Shown here: positions 34,254-44,211 of the stretch, piece by piece | Layout of the letters: the number at the start of each line of letters is the position of its first letter | Position numbering within the stretch: position 1 is the stretch's first letter | NCBI RefSeq assembly: GCF_047250365.1 | Contig: NZ_JBLBVL010000005.1 | Location: forward strand, 62,001-126,000 | DNA length: 64,000 nt | DNA from: Thaumasiovibrio sp047250365 | Lineage (GTDB): Bacteria > Pseudomonadota > Gammaproteobacteria > Enterobacterales > Vibrionaceae | Direction of reading: 5' to 3' | Position numbers and translations under genes: made by a program | Notes under the pieces: model-generated | Seen by the model: only the letters and a program-made list of their open reading frames with translations | Told to the model about the DNA's origin: nothing | Databases searched by the model: none

Positions 34254-34844
34254 AACATCTCCTTACCGTGCGACTTAACTAACTTGTTGCTATGTTAAGT
34301 ATTGTCCACTATATGGATAAAGAACAGCTAAGTTTGTCAGAAACAAGAGGTTAGTCATCTTTCTTTATATTCTCATTAATTACGGTGTTGCACTATGCCT
34401 GTGAGGTTTATTATGTGTTAACTCGGTTATTAGGCAGCGCGTTGGTAATGATCTTGTCTAGGTTTATATATTTATGCGGTAATTTGGATCGGGGTGTTAT
34501 TATTCTTTTTGTAATTAAATGAGCAATGTTTATTTAAGTAATGGGCGACTTTGTCGTCAAAGAAATGACGCACAAGTCAATGTGTGTTTTATATAGTCCG
34601 CGGATTATGACTAGACAGGTATTCATTTTCTTGCGCGTTTGATATAGCTACGCAGTATATACTGTTGCGCAAGGTTGATTGTTGTTTTCTTTAAAGGCAC
34701 TACTTTTTGACACTTTTGGGCTAGGCGTCAATTTTTTGAACATAATTGTGTGAACTGCGCCGAGCTGCTGAATAAACTACTCATATAATGTTCATTAGCG
34801 GTCAATAATTAACGTTGTTTGAATATTTATAGCGGAAATTATGG
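34254..34844. other. Intergenic stretch, no gene seen
   Basis: About 590 bp, AT-rich, with no supportable gene. The left part should hold the promoter of the small minus-strand gene and the right part the promoter of the nuclease gene. A TATATACTG-rich segment near 34655 is a plausible promoter region. Confidence 0.3.
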
Positions 34845-36206
34845 ATGAACGTTATTCATCATGGTGCATCAGACGGGGTGACAGGATCGTGCCACGAGCT
34901 GGTTGACGGGCAGTGCCGGATTTTGGTTGATTGCGGTATCTATCAAGGGGAAGAGCGCCCTCATTCGCTAGATGTCGACTTTGATGTTAAATCGTTACAA
35001 GCCCTTCTTATTACACATGCGCATATCGATCATATAGGACGCATTCCTTGGCTGTTGGCCGCTGGCTACTATGGGCCAATTTATGCGAGCGAAGCGACGG
35101 CGCAACTTATTCCTATTATGCTTGATGATGGTTTAAAGATTCAATTAGGGCTAAATCGCCACCAACGAGCGCGCTTTTTGGATGTGGTGCGAGCGCGAAT
35201 TCGCCCCATTCCTTATGGCTGTTGGGTGCAGCTGGCGCAGGTTATTGGCCCGCCGGTTAAGTTTCGCTTTCAACCAGCCGGGCATATTCTTGGCTCGAGC
35301 ATTATTGAAGTTGAGCTGGGCAGTGGGCAGCGGGTTGTGTTTAGTGGCGATGTTGGTCGCTACAACTCATCGCTGCTGCCCGATCCGGCAGTGATACCTT
35401 GCGCAGACTTATTAGTGTTAGAGTCAACCTATGGCGATAAAACGCACGATCAAGCGGCGGAGCGCGAGCAGGTGCTACGTCAGATGGTCGAGCGTTCACT
35501 CGAAAATGGCGGGGCGATTTTAATTCCAGCGTTTAGTGTTGGTAGAACGCAAGAGATCCTGTTTGACTTGGAAAATATTATCGCGTCAACCCCCTTAAAT
35601 GGGCGTTGGCATGAGCTACCGATTGTGGTCGATTCGCCATTGGCGGATAAAGTGACGAGTCAATATCAACAATATCAGCGCTTATGGAGCAAAGAAGCCA
35701 AAGAACGCCTAGACGCACACCGTCAACCCATGGCATTCGAAAGTTTGGCGCGTATCGCTTCTCACGAGCAGCATCTAACATTGGTACAGCGCTTGTTGTC
35801 TACCAATGAGCCAGTGATTGTGATCGCGTCCAGTGGCATGTGTACAGGTGGGCGTATTATGAATTATTTAAAAGCATTGCTGCCAGTTCGTGAAACCGAT
35901 GTGGTGCTAGCGGGCTATCAGGCGCGGGGCACGCTCGGAGCGCAGTTGCAGTCAGGCTGTGAGCAGGTCGAGATAGACGGCGAACAAATCGCAGTTAATG
36001 CGGCAGTGCATACACTGGGTGGTTATTCAGCACATGCAGATGCGGATGATTTGGTAAAATTTGTCGGTAACATGACGCAATTGCCCGGCAAAGTGCGCTT
36101 GGTACACGGTGAAGAGCATGCACAACGCGGTTTAGCTAGTCGGCTGCAACATGCTTTTTCCGGACTGAGTGTTGAGTTGGGGTGTGAGAGTGTTAAAGGG
36201 ATGTGA
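34845..36206 (+). CDS. Metallo-beta-lactamase/beta-CASP RNA-processing nuclease
   Basis: A 453-residue MBL-fold nuclease of the CPSF73-like group. ITHAHIDHIGRIP is the H-x-H-x-D-H zinc motif, FSGDVGRYNSSLL and LVLESTYGDK give further metal ligands, and the beta-CASP domain shows IVVDSPLADKV, ASSGMCTGGR and GYQARGTLG. GGYSAHADADDL is the C-terminal histidine motif and a KH-like RMMBL tail follows. Acts on RNA by family; the bacterial role is not well defined. It stands alone between ugd and galE. Confidence 0.85.
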   Translation: MNVIHHGASDGVTGSCHELVDGQCRILVDCGIYQGEERPHSLDVDFDVKSLQALLITHAHIDHIGRIPWLLAAGYYGPIYASEATAQLIPIMLDDGLKIQLGLNRHQRARFLDVVRARIRPIPYGCWVQLAQVIGPPVKFRFQPAGHILGSSIIEVELGSGQRVVFSGDVGRYNSSLLPDPAVIPCADLLVLESTYGDKTHDQAAEREQVLRQMVERSLENGGAILIPAFSVGRTQEILFDLENIIASTPLNGRWHELPIVVDSPLADKVTSQYQQYQRLWSKEAKERLDAHRQPMAFESLARIASHEQHLTLVQRLLSTNEPVIVIASSGMCTGGRIMNYLKALLPVRETDVVLAGYQARGTLGAQLQSGCEQVEIDGEQIAVNAAVHTLGGYSAHADADDLVKFVGNMTQLPGKVRLVHGEEHAQRGLASRLQHAFSGLSVELGCESVKGM

Positions 36207-36303
36207 GTGTTAAATTAGCTAGAGATGCCTACACAAAAAGACTAACATTCAGTAGGTACAGTTTGAGTTGCCTTTAAAGCAACGCGTTATTTAAGGTTAG
36301 GTG

Positions 36304-37320
36304 ATGACGATTTTAGTAACAGGTGGGGCCGGGTATATTGGCTCACACACAGTTTTGCAACTGTTAGAACAGGACACCAATGTTGTCGTTTTGGACAACT
36401 TGTCCAATGCGTCTGAGTGTTCATTGCAGCGAGTAACCCAAATCACTGGGCGAGAGCCTGCTTTTATCGAAGGGGACATTCTTGATCGTGCCGTACTTCG
36501 ACAGATTTTTGCAGAGCATGATATTGATGCGGTTATTCACTTTGCGGGCTTAAAAGCCGTCGGGGAATCGGTAGCAAAACCCTTGGCTTACTATCAGAAC
36601 AATGTAACGGGTTCTGCAACACTGGTAGAAGAGATGCAGCGTGCCGGGGTGTTTAAATTGGTATTTAGCTCTTCAGCAACCGTGTATGGCGATCCAGCAT
36701 CGGTACCAATTCGGGAAGATTTTCCTGTTGGTGGTACCACTAACCCTTACGGTACGTCTAAATTGATGGTCGAGCAGATCTTGCGTGATGTCGTGGCGTC
36801 AGACCCGCGCTTTGCGGTGGTGATTTTGCGTTACTTTAATCCCGTTGGCGCGCATGAGTCGGGATTAATTGGCGAAGATCCAAACGGAATACCGAACAAT
36901 TTATTGCCCTATATTTCGCAGGTAGCGATTGGCAAGCTAGCAAAGCTGTCAGTTTTTGGTGATGACTACCCAACCCAAGATGGCACCGGCGTGCGCGACT
37001 ATATTCATGTTGTCGACTTGGCAGAAGGGCATTTAAAGGCCTTGCAGCGCATTGCCAGCGACAAAGGGGTCTTTACCTATAACTTAGGGACGGGGAATGG
37101 CTATTCAGTGCTAGAGATGGTGCAGGCCTTTGAAGCGGCAGCGGATGTGCCAGTTCCTTATGCTATCGCGCCTCGCCGCCCTGGTGATATTGCGGAATGT
37201 TATGCAGACCCAGCCTTAGCAGCACAAGAACTTAAGTGGACGGCTTCACGTGGATTAGTTGAGATGATGGTCGACACGTGGCGCTGGCAAAGTCAGAATC
37301 CAAATGGCTACCCAGAGTGA
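36304..37320 (+). CDS. galE: UDP-glucose 4-epimerase
   Basis: A 338-residue SDR enzyme interconverting UDP-glucose and UDP-galactose. ILVTGGAGYIGSHTVLQLLE binds NAD, SSSATVYGDP supplies the catalytic Ser and NPYGTSKLMVE the Tyr-x3-Lys. RPGDIAECYADP near the end is family typical. ATG 36304 is preferred over the GTG at 36301. It closes the sugar-nucleotide part of the polysaccharide region. Confidence 0.93.
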   Translation: MTILVTGGAGYIGSHTVLQLLEQDTNVVVLDNLSNASECSLQRVTQITGREPAFIEGDILDRAVLRQIFAEHDIDAVIHFAGLKAVGESVAKPLAYYQNNVTGSATLVEEMQRAGVFKLVFSSSATVYGDPASVPIREDFPVGGTTNPYGTSKLMVEQILRDVVASDPRFAVVILRYFNPVGAHESGLIGEDPNGIPNNLLPYISQVAIGKLAKLSVFGDDYPTQDGTGVRDYIHVVDLAEGHLKALQRIASDKGVFTYNLGTGNGYSVLEMVQAFEAAADVPVPYAIAPRRPGDIAECYADPALAAQELKWTASRGLVEMMVDTWRWQSQNPNGYPE

Positions 37321-37396
37321 TCGGCTACTCAGAGTAATAGGCAACTAAGGCGACCCAATCACGATGTCACCTTTAAATTAGCGCCGCATTTAAATT

Positions 37397-37436
37397 AACG
37401 TTGCGGTAGCGCCTTATCGGCGGCTACCGCGACGTT
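37397..37436. terminator. Bidirectional hairpin between galE and ridA
   Basis: GCGGTAGC (37403-37410) pairs with GCTACCGC (37423-37430), extended by AACGT/ACGTT and GCC/GGC pairs. It lies between the convergent galE and ridA-family genes and can end transcripts from both sides, although the T-run is short. Confidence 0.55.
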
Positions 37437-37441
37437 ATTGC

Positions 37442-37789
37442 TTACTTCTCAGCAGCAACAACAGATATCTCAACCAATAACGCTTCACGGGCCATGCTGG
37501 CTTGAACACATGCACGTGCCGGCGCGTGACCTTCCGGAACCCAAGCGTCCCAAACCGCGTTCATCGCAGCAAAGTCTGCCATATCTTTGATGTAAATGGT
37601 CGCAGATAGCATGTGCTCGCGATCGCTGCCCGCTTGCAACAGAAGCGAGTCTACTTTATCCAGCATAGTTTGGGTTTGGTGAGTAATGTCTTGTGTGGCA
37701 TCCGCGCAAACTTGGCCACAAAGATAGATAGTGCCGTTGTGTTTAACAATGCGGCTCATACGTTGTTTGGTTTCTTGACGTTCAATCAT
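37442..37789 (-). CDS. RidA/YjgF-family protein
   Basis: A 115-residue member of the YjgF/YER057c/UK114 family; RidA enzymes hydrolyse reactive enamine/imine intermediates. Visible features are HNGTIYLCGQVC near the start, the internal TQTMLDKVDSLLLQAGSD helix and the C-terminal PARACVQASMAREALLVEIS with the conserved Arg. This subfamily differs from classical RidA, so its substrate is uncertain. It is convergent with galE. Confidence 0.85.
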   Translation of the reverse strand: MIERQETKQRMSRIVKHNGTIYLCGQVCADATQDITHQTQTMLDKVDSLLLQAGSDREHMLSATIYIKDMADFAAMNAVWDAWVPEGHAPARACVQASMAREALLVEISVVAAEK

Positions 37790-37955
37790 AATTGACTCTT
37801 TTTTGTTGTCGGGTAGATTACTACCAGTCGCTGATGGGTGAGCTCGCGATCCAATTTTCCGGTCGTGAGCTCAATCCAGTAAAATTGCTTATTGTCCCTT
37901 TTACACGACTTAGCACGTGTTCACTTGCGCATTTATTGCACCTAATTTACCGCCA

Positions 37956-40010
37956 CTATATCGCTTTCCCCTTAAGTAGCTTCCTTACCCACATTCTGCC
38001 TGGGTGCAGAGCATCTAATACGGTTTGCGGTAATGGAAGCGGGTCGCCACAGATTTGTGATGCGATAACTTCGCCCAATAAAGGCGCAGAGCTTAGTCCT
38101 CGCGACCCTAACCCCAGCATGCAATATAAGCCGGAATAGAGTGGCACACGCGGTGCAGTATCAGCATGACCTACCTGTTTATGCAGTTCGGCATAGGTGG
38201 TCTTTAGCGTTTCAACATCGCAAACTGGGCCGCAAAATGGCAGGTGGTCACGTGTGGCGCTGCGTATGCCAACGCGCGCTTGTTGTGCTTTTATATCAAC
38301 ACTGTCTAACCAGGTTGCTTGAGGTAAACTGCGGCTCAAACGCTGCAAGTTCTCTTCTTGTTGACGCTCATCAAAGTGCAATGAGTCATCATTACGCGCA
38401 TAACTGGCACCTAAACAGTGCATGCCATCGTTGGCTGGGGTTAGATAGCCATCGTAGCAGAGCACAGTGTTGAGTTGATTTAAGGTCGCGTTACTTGGTA
38501 TGTGGCTAACTTGACCACGTACTGGAAACGCGGGCAAGGCGCGTGTTTGCGCAAATTGCTCAATGTTGTGCCCCGTAGCGATAACAACATGGCTAAACAG
38601 GGTCTCTTCGACGTCATCATTAACAGTTAGCTGCCAACCTTGCGCGGTTTGCACGAGTTGCTGAACATGGGTGCTGGTTTTGATTAGGACGTGAGCAGAC
38701 ATGTGTTGGGCGTAATACAGCATAGATTGGGTCATTTGCTCAGGACAAACCCAACCGCCGAGCGGGTAGTGAATAGCGGCGACATCGACATCTAATCCAA
38801 GTTGGCGGTTCGCCTCCTCTGGCGTGAATCCTTGCACCAGTTGTGGGTCAAATTGCCCATCAAGTAGGCGGGTTAGTTTTGCTTCTGCCTCATCGTTGTA
38901 GCGTAGCTGGGTAACACCACACCAATCATGGGCAAACGGCTGGGTCTGATTAACTTGGTCGGCCAATTGACGCGCATAGATAAACCCGGTCGAGAAGAAA
39001 CGCGAGGTGGCATCAAATTGGTTGTTAAGCAGAGGATAGACAGCACCTTGGCGGTTACCTGATGCGCCTTGCGCCAGCGCTTCATCTTGACAAAAAAGTG
39101 TGACGTTCTCGCCTCGACGCGCGAGTGCAGCGACGGTAGTGGCAGCGGCAATCCCACCACCAATAACGGCGATGTTTCGATTTGCTGGTATAGGCTGTTC
39201 TGGCTCGGTGGCGTACCAAGGCTGGTAGGACGCGGAGGCGCAACGAGTCGGAACATGGCCTGCCAACATATCACGTTTGGTGCCAAACCCTTTGACCTTT
39301 TTCATCTCAAAGCCGGCCTCAATCAGGCCACGGCGCACAAACCCTGCAGCGGTGAAGGTGGCGGTGGTGCAACCAACGCGGGCAAGGCGCACCATGGCGT
39401 TAAACACGTCTTGGCTCCACATGGCTTCATTTTTGCTGGGCGCAAAGCCGTCGAGGAACCAGCAGTCGACAATGCCGTGCTCGCCGGTCCATACCTGAGG
39501 TAAGCAATCTTGGATATCACCAAACCACAGATCTAAGGTGATAAGGCCATCCTCAAGAACGAGGCGATGACAATCTGCAATGGCTGGCGGGTAGTGTGCC
39601 TGTAACTCGGCGGCCAGCTCTGCAAGCTCTGGCCATGACTGGTGGGCTTGTTTTAAGTCGTCGAGGGTGACAGGAAATTTTTCAAAACTGATGAAATGCA
39701 GCTGTTGCAGCTTCGCGTCTGGGTTGGCTTGGCGAAACTGTTTAAACCATTGCCAAACAGCCAGAAAATTCAGCCCAGTACCAAACCCCGTTTCTGCGAT
39801 AACAAAACGTTTTTCGTCAAATGACAACCAACGCTCCGGTAGATGGTTTTGCTTTAAAAAGACATAGCGCGTCTCTTCCAATCCATTCTGGTTGGAAAAA
39901 TAAACATCATCAAATGCGTCGGATACGGGCGTACCAGCATCGTTCCAGTCGAGGGTCGCGTGAGTAATACGAGATAAAGGAGTTCGCGATTGAGAGTCAG
40001 AATGCGCCAT
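37956..40010 (-). CDS. mnmC: tRNA mnm5s2U34 biosynthesis bifunctional protein
   Basis: A 684-residue fusion. The N-terminal methyltransferase (MnmC2) shows FVIAETGFGTGLNFLAVWQW and DCWFLDGFAPSKNEAMWS; the C-terminal FAD oxidase (MnmC1) shows IAVIGGGIAAATTVAALARR and ends with GLGSRGLSSAPLLGE. It finishes the 5-methylaminomethyl modification at U34 of several tRNAs. The ATG at 40010 (MAHSDSQSRTPLSRI) matches the family N terminus; the open frame runs 40 codons further upstream but that part looks like translated promoter. It is divergent from fabB, a typical gammaproteobacterial neighbourhood. Confidence 0.93.
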   Translation of the reverse strand: MAHSDSQSRTPLSRITHATLDWNDAGTPVSDAFDDVYFSNQNGLEETRYVFLKQNHLPERWLSFDEKRFVIAETGFGTGLNFLAVWQWFKQFRQANPDAKLQQLHFISFEKFPVTLDDLKQAHQSWPELAELAAELQAHYPPAIADCHRLVLEDGLITLDLWFGDIQDCLPQVWTGEHGIVDCWFLDGFAPSKNEAMWSQDVFNAMVRLARVGCTTATFTAAGFVRRGLIEAGFEMKKVKGFGTKRDMLAGHVPTRCASASYQPWYATEPEQPIPANRNIAVIGGGIAAATTVAALARRGENVTLFCQDEALAQGASGNRQGAVYPLLNNQFDATSRFFSTGFIYARQLADQVNQTQPFAHDWCGVTQLRYNDEAEAKLTRLLDGQFDPQLVQGFTPEEANRQLGLDVDVAAIHYPLGGWVCPEQMTQSMLYYAQHMSAHVLIKTSTHVQQLVQTAQGWQLTVNDDVEETLFSHVVIATGHNIEQFAQTRALPAFPVRGQVSHIPSNATLNQLNTVLCYDGYLTPANDGMHCLGASYARNDDSLHFDERQQEENLQRLSRSLPQATWLDSVDIKAQQARVGIRSATRDHLPFCGPVCDVETLKTTYAELHKQVGHADTAPRVPLYSGLYCMLGLGSRGLSSAPLLGEVIASQICGDPLPLPQTVLDALHPGRMWVRKLLKGKAI

Positions 40011-40185
40011 AGAGTATGCCTGTGGGAGAACCAAATGTGCGGATAATAGCAGAACGTTTATGGCAGCACAGCACAGAAGTGCGATTGATGCCGTGAATTG
40101 TTTTCTCTCTAAGGGTGGAAAGCTGACCACTTCCTTTCTATAAACTCGCTATTATGCACAACGTTGTTGAAATTAGGGAATTATC

Positions 40186-41400
40186 ATGAAAAGAGCTGTC
40201 ATCACAGGCATGGGAATCGTATCCAGTATCGGTAACAACGTGAAAGAGGTACTGGAATCGCTGAAAACAGGTCAGTCTGGGATCAACTTCTCTGAACAGT
40301 TTGCGGAAATGAAGCTCCGCAGTAATGTATGGGGTGATCTAAAACTGAATCCGGCTGATCATATTGATCGCAAGAAATTTCGATTCATGGGCGATGCGGC
40401 AGGGTTTGCCTATTTGTCGATGGAGCAGGCCATTGAAGATTCGGGACTAACAGAAGATCAAGTGTCTAATATCCGTACTGGCTTAGTGGCGGGATCAGGC
40501 GGCGCGTCTGCGGTAAACACCAAGATTGCGATCGATACGATGTTGGAGCGTGGCGTTCGACGCGTTGGGCCGTACATGGTACCGCGTACGATGTCATCAA
40601 CGGTATCAGCGTGTTTGGCGACGCCGTTTAAAATTAAAGGTGTGAACTACACCATGAGCTCAGCATGTGCAACGTCGGCACACTGTATTGGCCATGCGTT
40701 AGAACTGATTCAGCTCGGCAAACAAGATGTGATCTTTGCTGGTGGCGGTGAGGAACTCGACTGGACGCAAACGATCATGTTTGATGCGATGGGTGCGTTG
40801 TCTTCTAAGTACAATGATAACCCGCAAGCCGCATCTCGAACTTACGATGCAGACCGCGATGGGTTCGTTATCTCTGGTGGTGGCGGCATTATGGTCATTG
40901 AAGAACTTGAGCATGCGTTAGCGCGTGGAGCCAAAATTTACGGTGAAGTCGTGGGTTATGGTGCAACGTCCGATGGCTATGACATGGTTGCTCCGTCAGG
41001 AGAAGGTGCCGTTCGCTGTATGAAAATGGCGATGCAAGATGTCGACGATAAAATTGATTATATTAATACTCACGGCACATCAACACCCGTTGGTGATGTT
41101 AAAGAGTTAGGTGCTATCAAAGAGACGTTTGGCGATCAGAGCCCAGCGATATCTGCGACAAAAGCAATGACAGGGCACGCCTTGGGTGCAGCCGGTGTTC
41201 ATGAGGCGATCTATTCGACGCTAATGCTGGAGCATAACTTTATTGCGCCAAGTATTAACATCGACAACCTTGATGAACAAGCTGAAGGTTTAGATATTGT
41301 TACCGAGCGACGTGACGTTGAGCTGAAAACTGTCATGAGCAATAGTTTTGGCTTTGGTGGTACCAATGCCTCGCTACTGATTAAAAAATATGAAGGTTAA
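40186..41400 (+). CDS. fabB: 3-oxoacyl-ACP synthase I
   Basis: A 404-residue condensing enzyme of fatty-acid elongation, needed for unsaturated fatty acids. The Cys-His-His triad is seen in SSACATSAHCIG, NTHGTSTPVGD and KAMTGHALGAAG. FGFGGTNASLL near the C terminus is family typical. Length matches E. coli FabB (406). Likely single-gene transcript ended by the hairpin at 41592-41616. Confidence 0.95.
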   Translation: MKRAVITGMGIVSSIGNNVKEVLESLKTGQSGINFSEQFAEMKLRSNVWGDLKLNPADHIDRKKFRFMGDAAGFAYLSMEQAIEDSGLTEDQVSNIRTGLVAGSGGASAVNTKIAIDTMLERGVRRVGPYMVPRTMSSTVSACLATPFKIKGVNYTMSSACATSAHCIGHALELIQLGKQDVIFAGGGEELDWTQTIMFDAMGALSSKYNDNPQAASRTYDADRDGFVISGGGGIMVIEELEHALARGAKIYGEVVGYGATSDGYDMVAPSGEGAVRCMKMAMQDVDDKIDYINTHGTSTPVGDVKELGAIKETFGDQSPAISATKAMTGHALGAAGVHEAIYSTLMLEHNFIAPSINIDNLDEQAEGLDIVTERRDVELKTVMSNSFGFGGTNASLLIKKYEG

Positions 41401-41749
41401 TACTTCATTTTAGTTGACACTAAGTAACGGCGACTCATCGCCTGTTAAGCGTGGGGTCGTGGTAGCCCCACATAACGGTTTTCCAGGTCTAGCGAAGTAA
41501 GTATGGATTTGCTTCGCTTATAAATACAGACGCACGTTATCTTCGGGGTGAACCACATCATGGATGATAACGTTTTTTCCCTGGAATTTTTACCCGGCAT
41601 GATGGCCGGGTTTTTTCGTTTCTAGAACTTAACTGCCTCATAGGCTTATGCCACTCTTTATGTCCTCGAACGATGCTGACAGCCAAAACAGTTGATATAA
41701 TGGCGCACACGTTGCACTGATTCCCTCTTATTTCTACTCTGAGAGCTGT
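41401..41749. other. Intergenic region with two hairpins after fabB
   Basis: About 350 bp without a gene. GTGGGG (41451-41456) pairs with CCCCAC (41466-41471) to form a hairpin with no T-run, then the intrinsic terminator at 41592 follows. Two hairpins 140 bp apart could leave a small 3' RNA of fabB, but nothing else supports that. Confidence 0.35.
41592..41616 (+). terminator. Rho-independent terminator of fabB
   Basis: ACCCGGC pairs with GCCGGGT around ATGATG, followed by six T. A textbook intrinsic terminator. Confidence 0.85.
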
Positions 41750-42916
41750 ATGAAAATCCTTATAGATGAAAACATGCCTTATGCCGCAGCACTGTTTGCG
41801 CAGCTGGGCGATGTGATTTCCAAGCCCGGCCGAACACTAACGGCTGATGATTTGGTTGATATTGACGCATTGATGATTCGTTCGGTCACAAAAGTAGATA
41901 AGGCGCTCCTAGCTAAGGCCAATAAGCTACGATTTGTCGGTACGGCGACGGCCGGTACCGATCATGTTGATCAGCCTTTGTTAGCAGAGAGGGGAGTGAC
42001 CTTTTATGGTGCGGCGGGGTGCAATAAGGTCGGTGTGGCTGAGTATGTAATCAGTACCTTATTAGTGTTAGCACAGCAACAGGGCTTTTCTATTTTTGAA
42101 CGTACGGTAGGCATCGTTGGCGTCGGCAATGTCGGTCGTTACCTTAATCATTGTCTACGCAGCTTAGGTATAAAAACCATCCTTTGTGACCCACTATTAG
42201 CCCAGCAAGGTGACGACGGTGAGTATACCGATATCGATACGTTGATCGCGCAAAGTGATGTGGTGTCTCTGCATACGCCGTTAACGATGAGTGGTGAGCA
42301 TGCGACCCATCATTTGATCAATAAGCAACGCCTTGCTGCGCTAAAGCCGGGCACCATTCTCATTAATGCTGCGCGTGGGCCAGTGGTAGATAATCACGCC
42401 TTAAAGCACGCTCTCGAGGCCGACCCAATGTTAAGTGCCATTTTGGATGTGTTTGAACAAGAGCCGATTGTTGACCTTGACCTCTTGCCACGCTTGGCTT
42501 TTGCGACACCGCATATTGCAGGCTATGGTTTAGAGGGGAAAGCACGCGGAACGACCATGGTCTTTAATGCATTCTCTACGTTCATTGGCAATGATTTGCG
42601 TGCTGATCCTAACCAGTTGCTACCGAGAGCATTTATCCCTGCAGTACAACTGGCGCAGCCGTTAACTCAGGCCAACCTGCAAAGCTTGGTGCAGTTAGTG
42701 TATGACGTTCGACGCGACGACAGCGAGTTTCGCCGTGCGCTGGGTGGGTGTGATCGTACCCAAATGGGCAGCGTGTTTGACAAACTGCGTAAAAACTACT
42801 GGGATCGACGCGAATACAGTGCAATAACAGTAGCGGGTGACCCATGTTTTGGGGTAGAGTCGCTGGCTAATTTAGGTTTTACAATTGAGGGTGTCTTGGA
42901 TGAGCCAGGAATTTGA
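41750..42916 (+). CDS. pdxB: 4-phosphoerythronate dehydrogenase
   Basis: A 388-residue D-2-hydroxyacid dehydrogenase of pyridoxal-phosphate synthesis. It starts MKILIDENMPYAAALFAQLG as PdxB proteins do, binds NAD through VGIVGVGNVGRYLN, and has the catalytic Arg in INAARGPVVD, Glu in DVFEQEP and His in FATPHIAGYG. The C-terminal 110-residue DUF3410 dimerisation domain is present (VYDVRRDDSEFRRAL). It overlaps asd by 17 bp. Confidence 0.93.
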   Translation: MKILIDENMPYAAALFAQLGDVISKPGRTLTADDLVDIDALMIRSVTKVDKALLAKANKLRFVGTATAGTDHVDQPLLAERGVTFYGAAGCNKVGVAEYVISTLLVLAQQQGFSIFERTVGIVGVGNVGRYLNHCLRSLGIKTILCDPLLAQQGDDGEYTDIDTLIAQSDVVSLHTPLTMSGEHATHHLINKQRLAALKPGTILINAARGPVVDNHALKHALEADPMLSAILDVFEQEPIVDLDLLPRLAFATPHIAGYGLEGKARGTTMVFNAFSTFIGNDLRADPNQLLPRAFIPAVQLAQPLTQANLQSLVQLVYDVRRDDSEFRRALGGCDRTQMGSVFDKLRKNYWDRREYSAITVAGDPCFGVESLANLGFTIEGVLDEPGI

Positions 42917-43913
42917 TATTGCCATTCTGGGTGCAACCGGAGCAGTTGGTGAAGCATTGATTGAAGTGCTAGAAGCACGCGAGTTTCCAGTTCGTAATCT
43001 TTACCTGTTAGCGAGTGAGCGCAGCGCCGGAAAATCATTAAAGTTTAGAAATAAGTTTATTCGTGTTCAAGACGTCAATGACTTTGATTGGAGCCAAGTA
43101 CATATTGCCTTCTTCTCAGCTGGTGCAGCGACATCGGCTCACTGGGCACCGATTGCAGCGGACGAAGGGGTAGTAGTGATTGATAACACCTCGCAGTTCC
43201 GTTATGACTATGACATTCCATTAGTGGTGCCAGAAGTTAACCCTGAGGCTGTTGCAGAGTTCCGTAACCGCAATATTATCGCCAACCCGAACTGTTCAAC
43301 CATTCAGATGCTCGTGGCATTAAAACCCATCCACGATGCTTATGGTATTGATCGCATCAACGTATCAACGTACCAATCTGTCTCGGGTACAGGTAAGTCA
43401 GGCATTGATGAGCTGGCAGGGCAAACGGCTAAGTTGCTAAATGGCATGCCAGCAGAAAATAAAGCGTACAGTAAACAGATTGCCTTTAACTGTTTGCCGC
43501 ACATCGATGAATTTCTTGATAATGGCTACACCAAAGAAGAGATGAAAATGGTGTGGGAAACGCAGAAGATTTTTGCTGATGATAGCATTCGCGTTAACCC
43601 GACTTGTGTGCGTGTTCCGGTGTTTTATGGTCACGCTGAGGCGGTACATGTTGAAACACATCAGCCCGTACATATTGAAGAAGCCCTTTCCTTGTTAGAG
43701 AACGGTGAGAGTATCGAACTGTTCCAAGGTGAGGATTATCCGACGCAAGTGAGCGATGCGACGGGCAAAGATCATGTCATGGTTGCGCGAGTACGTGAAG
43801 ATATTAGCCACCCGTATGGGCTAAACATGTGGGTTGTAGCAGACAACGTACGTAAAGGCGCAGCGACAAACAGTGTTCAGATTGCCGAAGTGCTGATCCG
43901 CGATTACTTGTAA
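42900..43913 (+). CDS. asd: Aspartate-semialdehyde dehydrogenase
   Basis: A 337-residue enzyme reducing aspartyl phosphate to the semialdehyde for lysine, threonine, methionine and diaminopimelate synthesis. DIAILGATGAVGEALIEVL binds NADP, ANPNCSTIQMLVALKPI contains the catalytic Cys and RVPVFYGHAEAVHVET the catalytic His. ATG 42900 is chosen over 42885. Overlap with pdxB and the following fimV fit the Vibrio order; some genomes name a paralogue here usg, but the active Cys supports true Asd activity. Confidence 0.9.
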   Translation: MSQEFDIAILGATGAVGEALIEVLEAREFPVRNLYLLASERSAGKSLKFRNKFIRVQDVNDFDWSQVHIAFFSAGAATSAHWAPIAADEGVVVIDNTSQFRYDYDIPLVVPEVNPEAVAEFRNRNIIANPNCSTIQMLVALKPIHDAYGIDRINVSTYQSVSGTGKSGIDELAGQTAKLLNGMPAENKAYSKQIAFNCLPHIDEFLDNGYTKEEMKMVWETQKIFADDSIRVNPTCVRVPVFYGHAEAVHVETHQPVHIEEALSLLENGESIELFQGEDYPTQVSDATGKDHVMVARVREDISHPYGLNMWVVADNVRKGAATNSVQIAEVLIRDYL

Positions 43914-43937
43914 TCCTCAGCAATAGAAAAAGATAAT

Positions 43938-43969
43938 GCCCCACATGGCTACCCATGTGGGGCGTTTTT
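43938..43969 (+). terminator. Rho-independent terminator of pdxB-asd
   Basis: GCCCCACATGG and CCATGTGGGGC form an 11 bp perfect stem with a 4-base loop, followed by GTTTTTG. It separates asd from the inserted effector pair. Confidence 0.9.
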
Positions 43970-44211
43970 GTTATGCGATTAAGCGCTGGCGGCGTTGGGC
44001 TGGGCATACCGGAATATCTGCTGCTATCGGTAGTGATTATTCACAATGCTCCTTTAGTCGCCGCTTTGTGAGGCTATACCCATTAATATGATTAAGCACG
44101 TTAAGCACTTTCTGTAGAGTTTGTCTTCAATCGCACAGTTTAGAGTTTATCTTCACAGTGTTCAGCAAACACTCTACCTTCTTATACTGCCTAATTTACA
44201 GGAGTAAAAGA
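43970..44211. other. Intergenic region before the Tlde1-like pair
   Basis: About 240 bp with no gene. AGAGTTTGTCTTCA near 44117 is repeated as AGAGTTTATCTTCA near 44142, about 26 bp apart, upstream of the effector gene; they could be regulator sites. Confidence 0.3.

Noticed and set aside
39069..39503. Open frames antisense to mnmC
   Set aside because: The minus-strand mnmC frame fully explains the region with conserved motifs.
40011..40130. Upstream extension of mnmC by 40 codons
   Set aside because: The family N terminus starts at MAHSDSQSRT; the extension lies in the mnmC-fabB promoter region.
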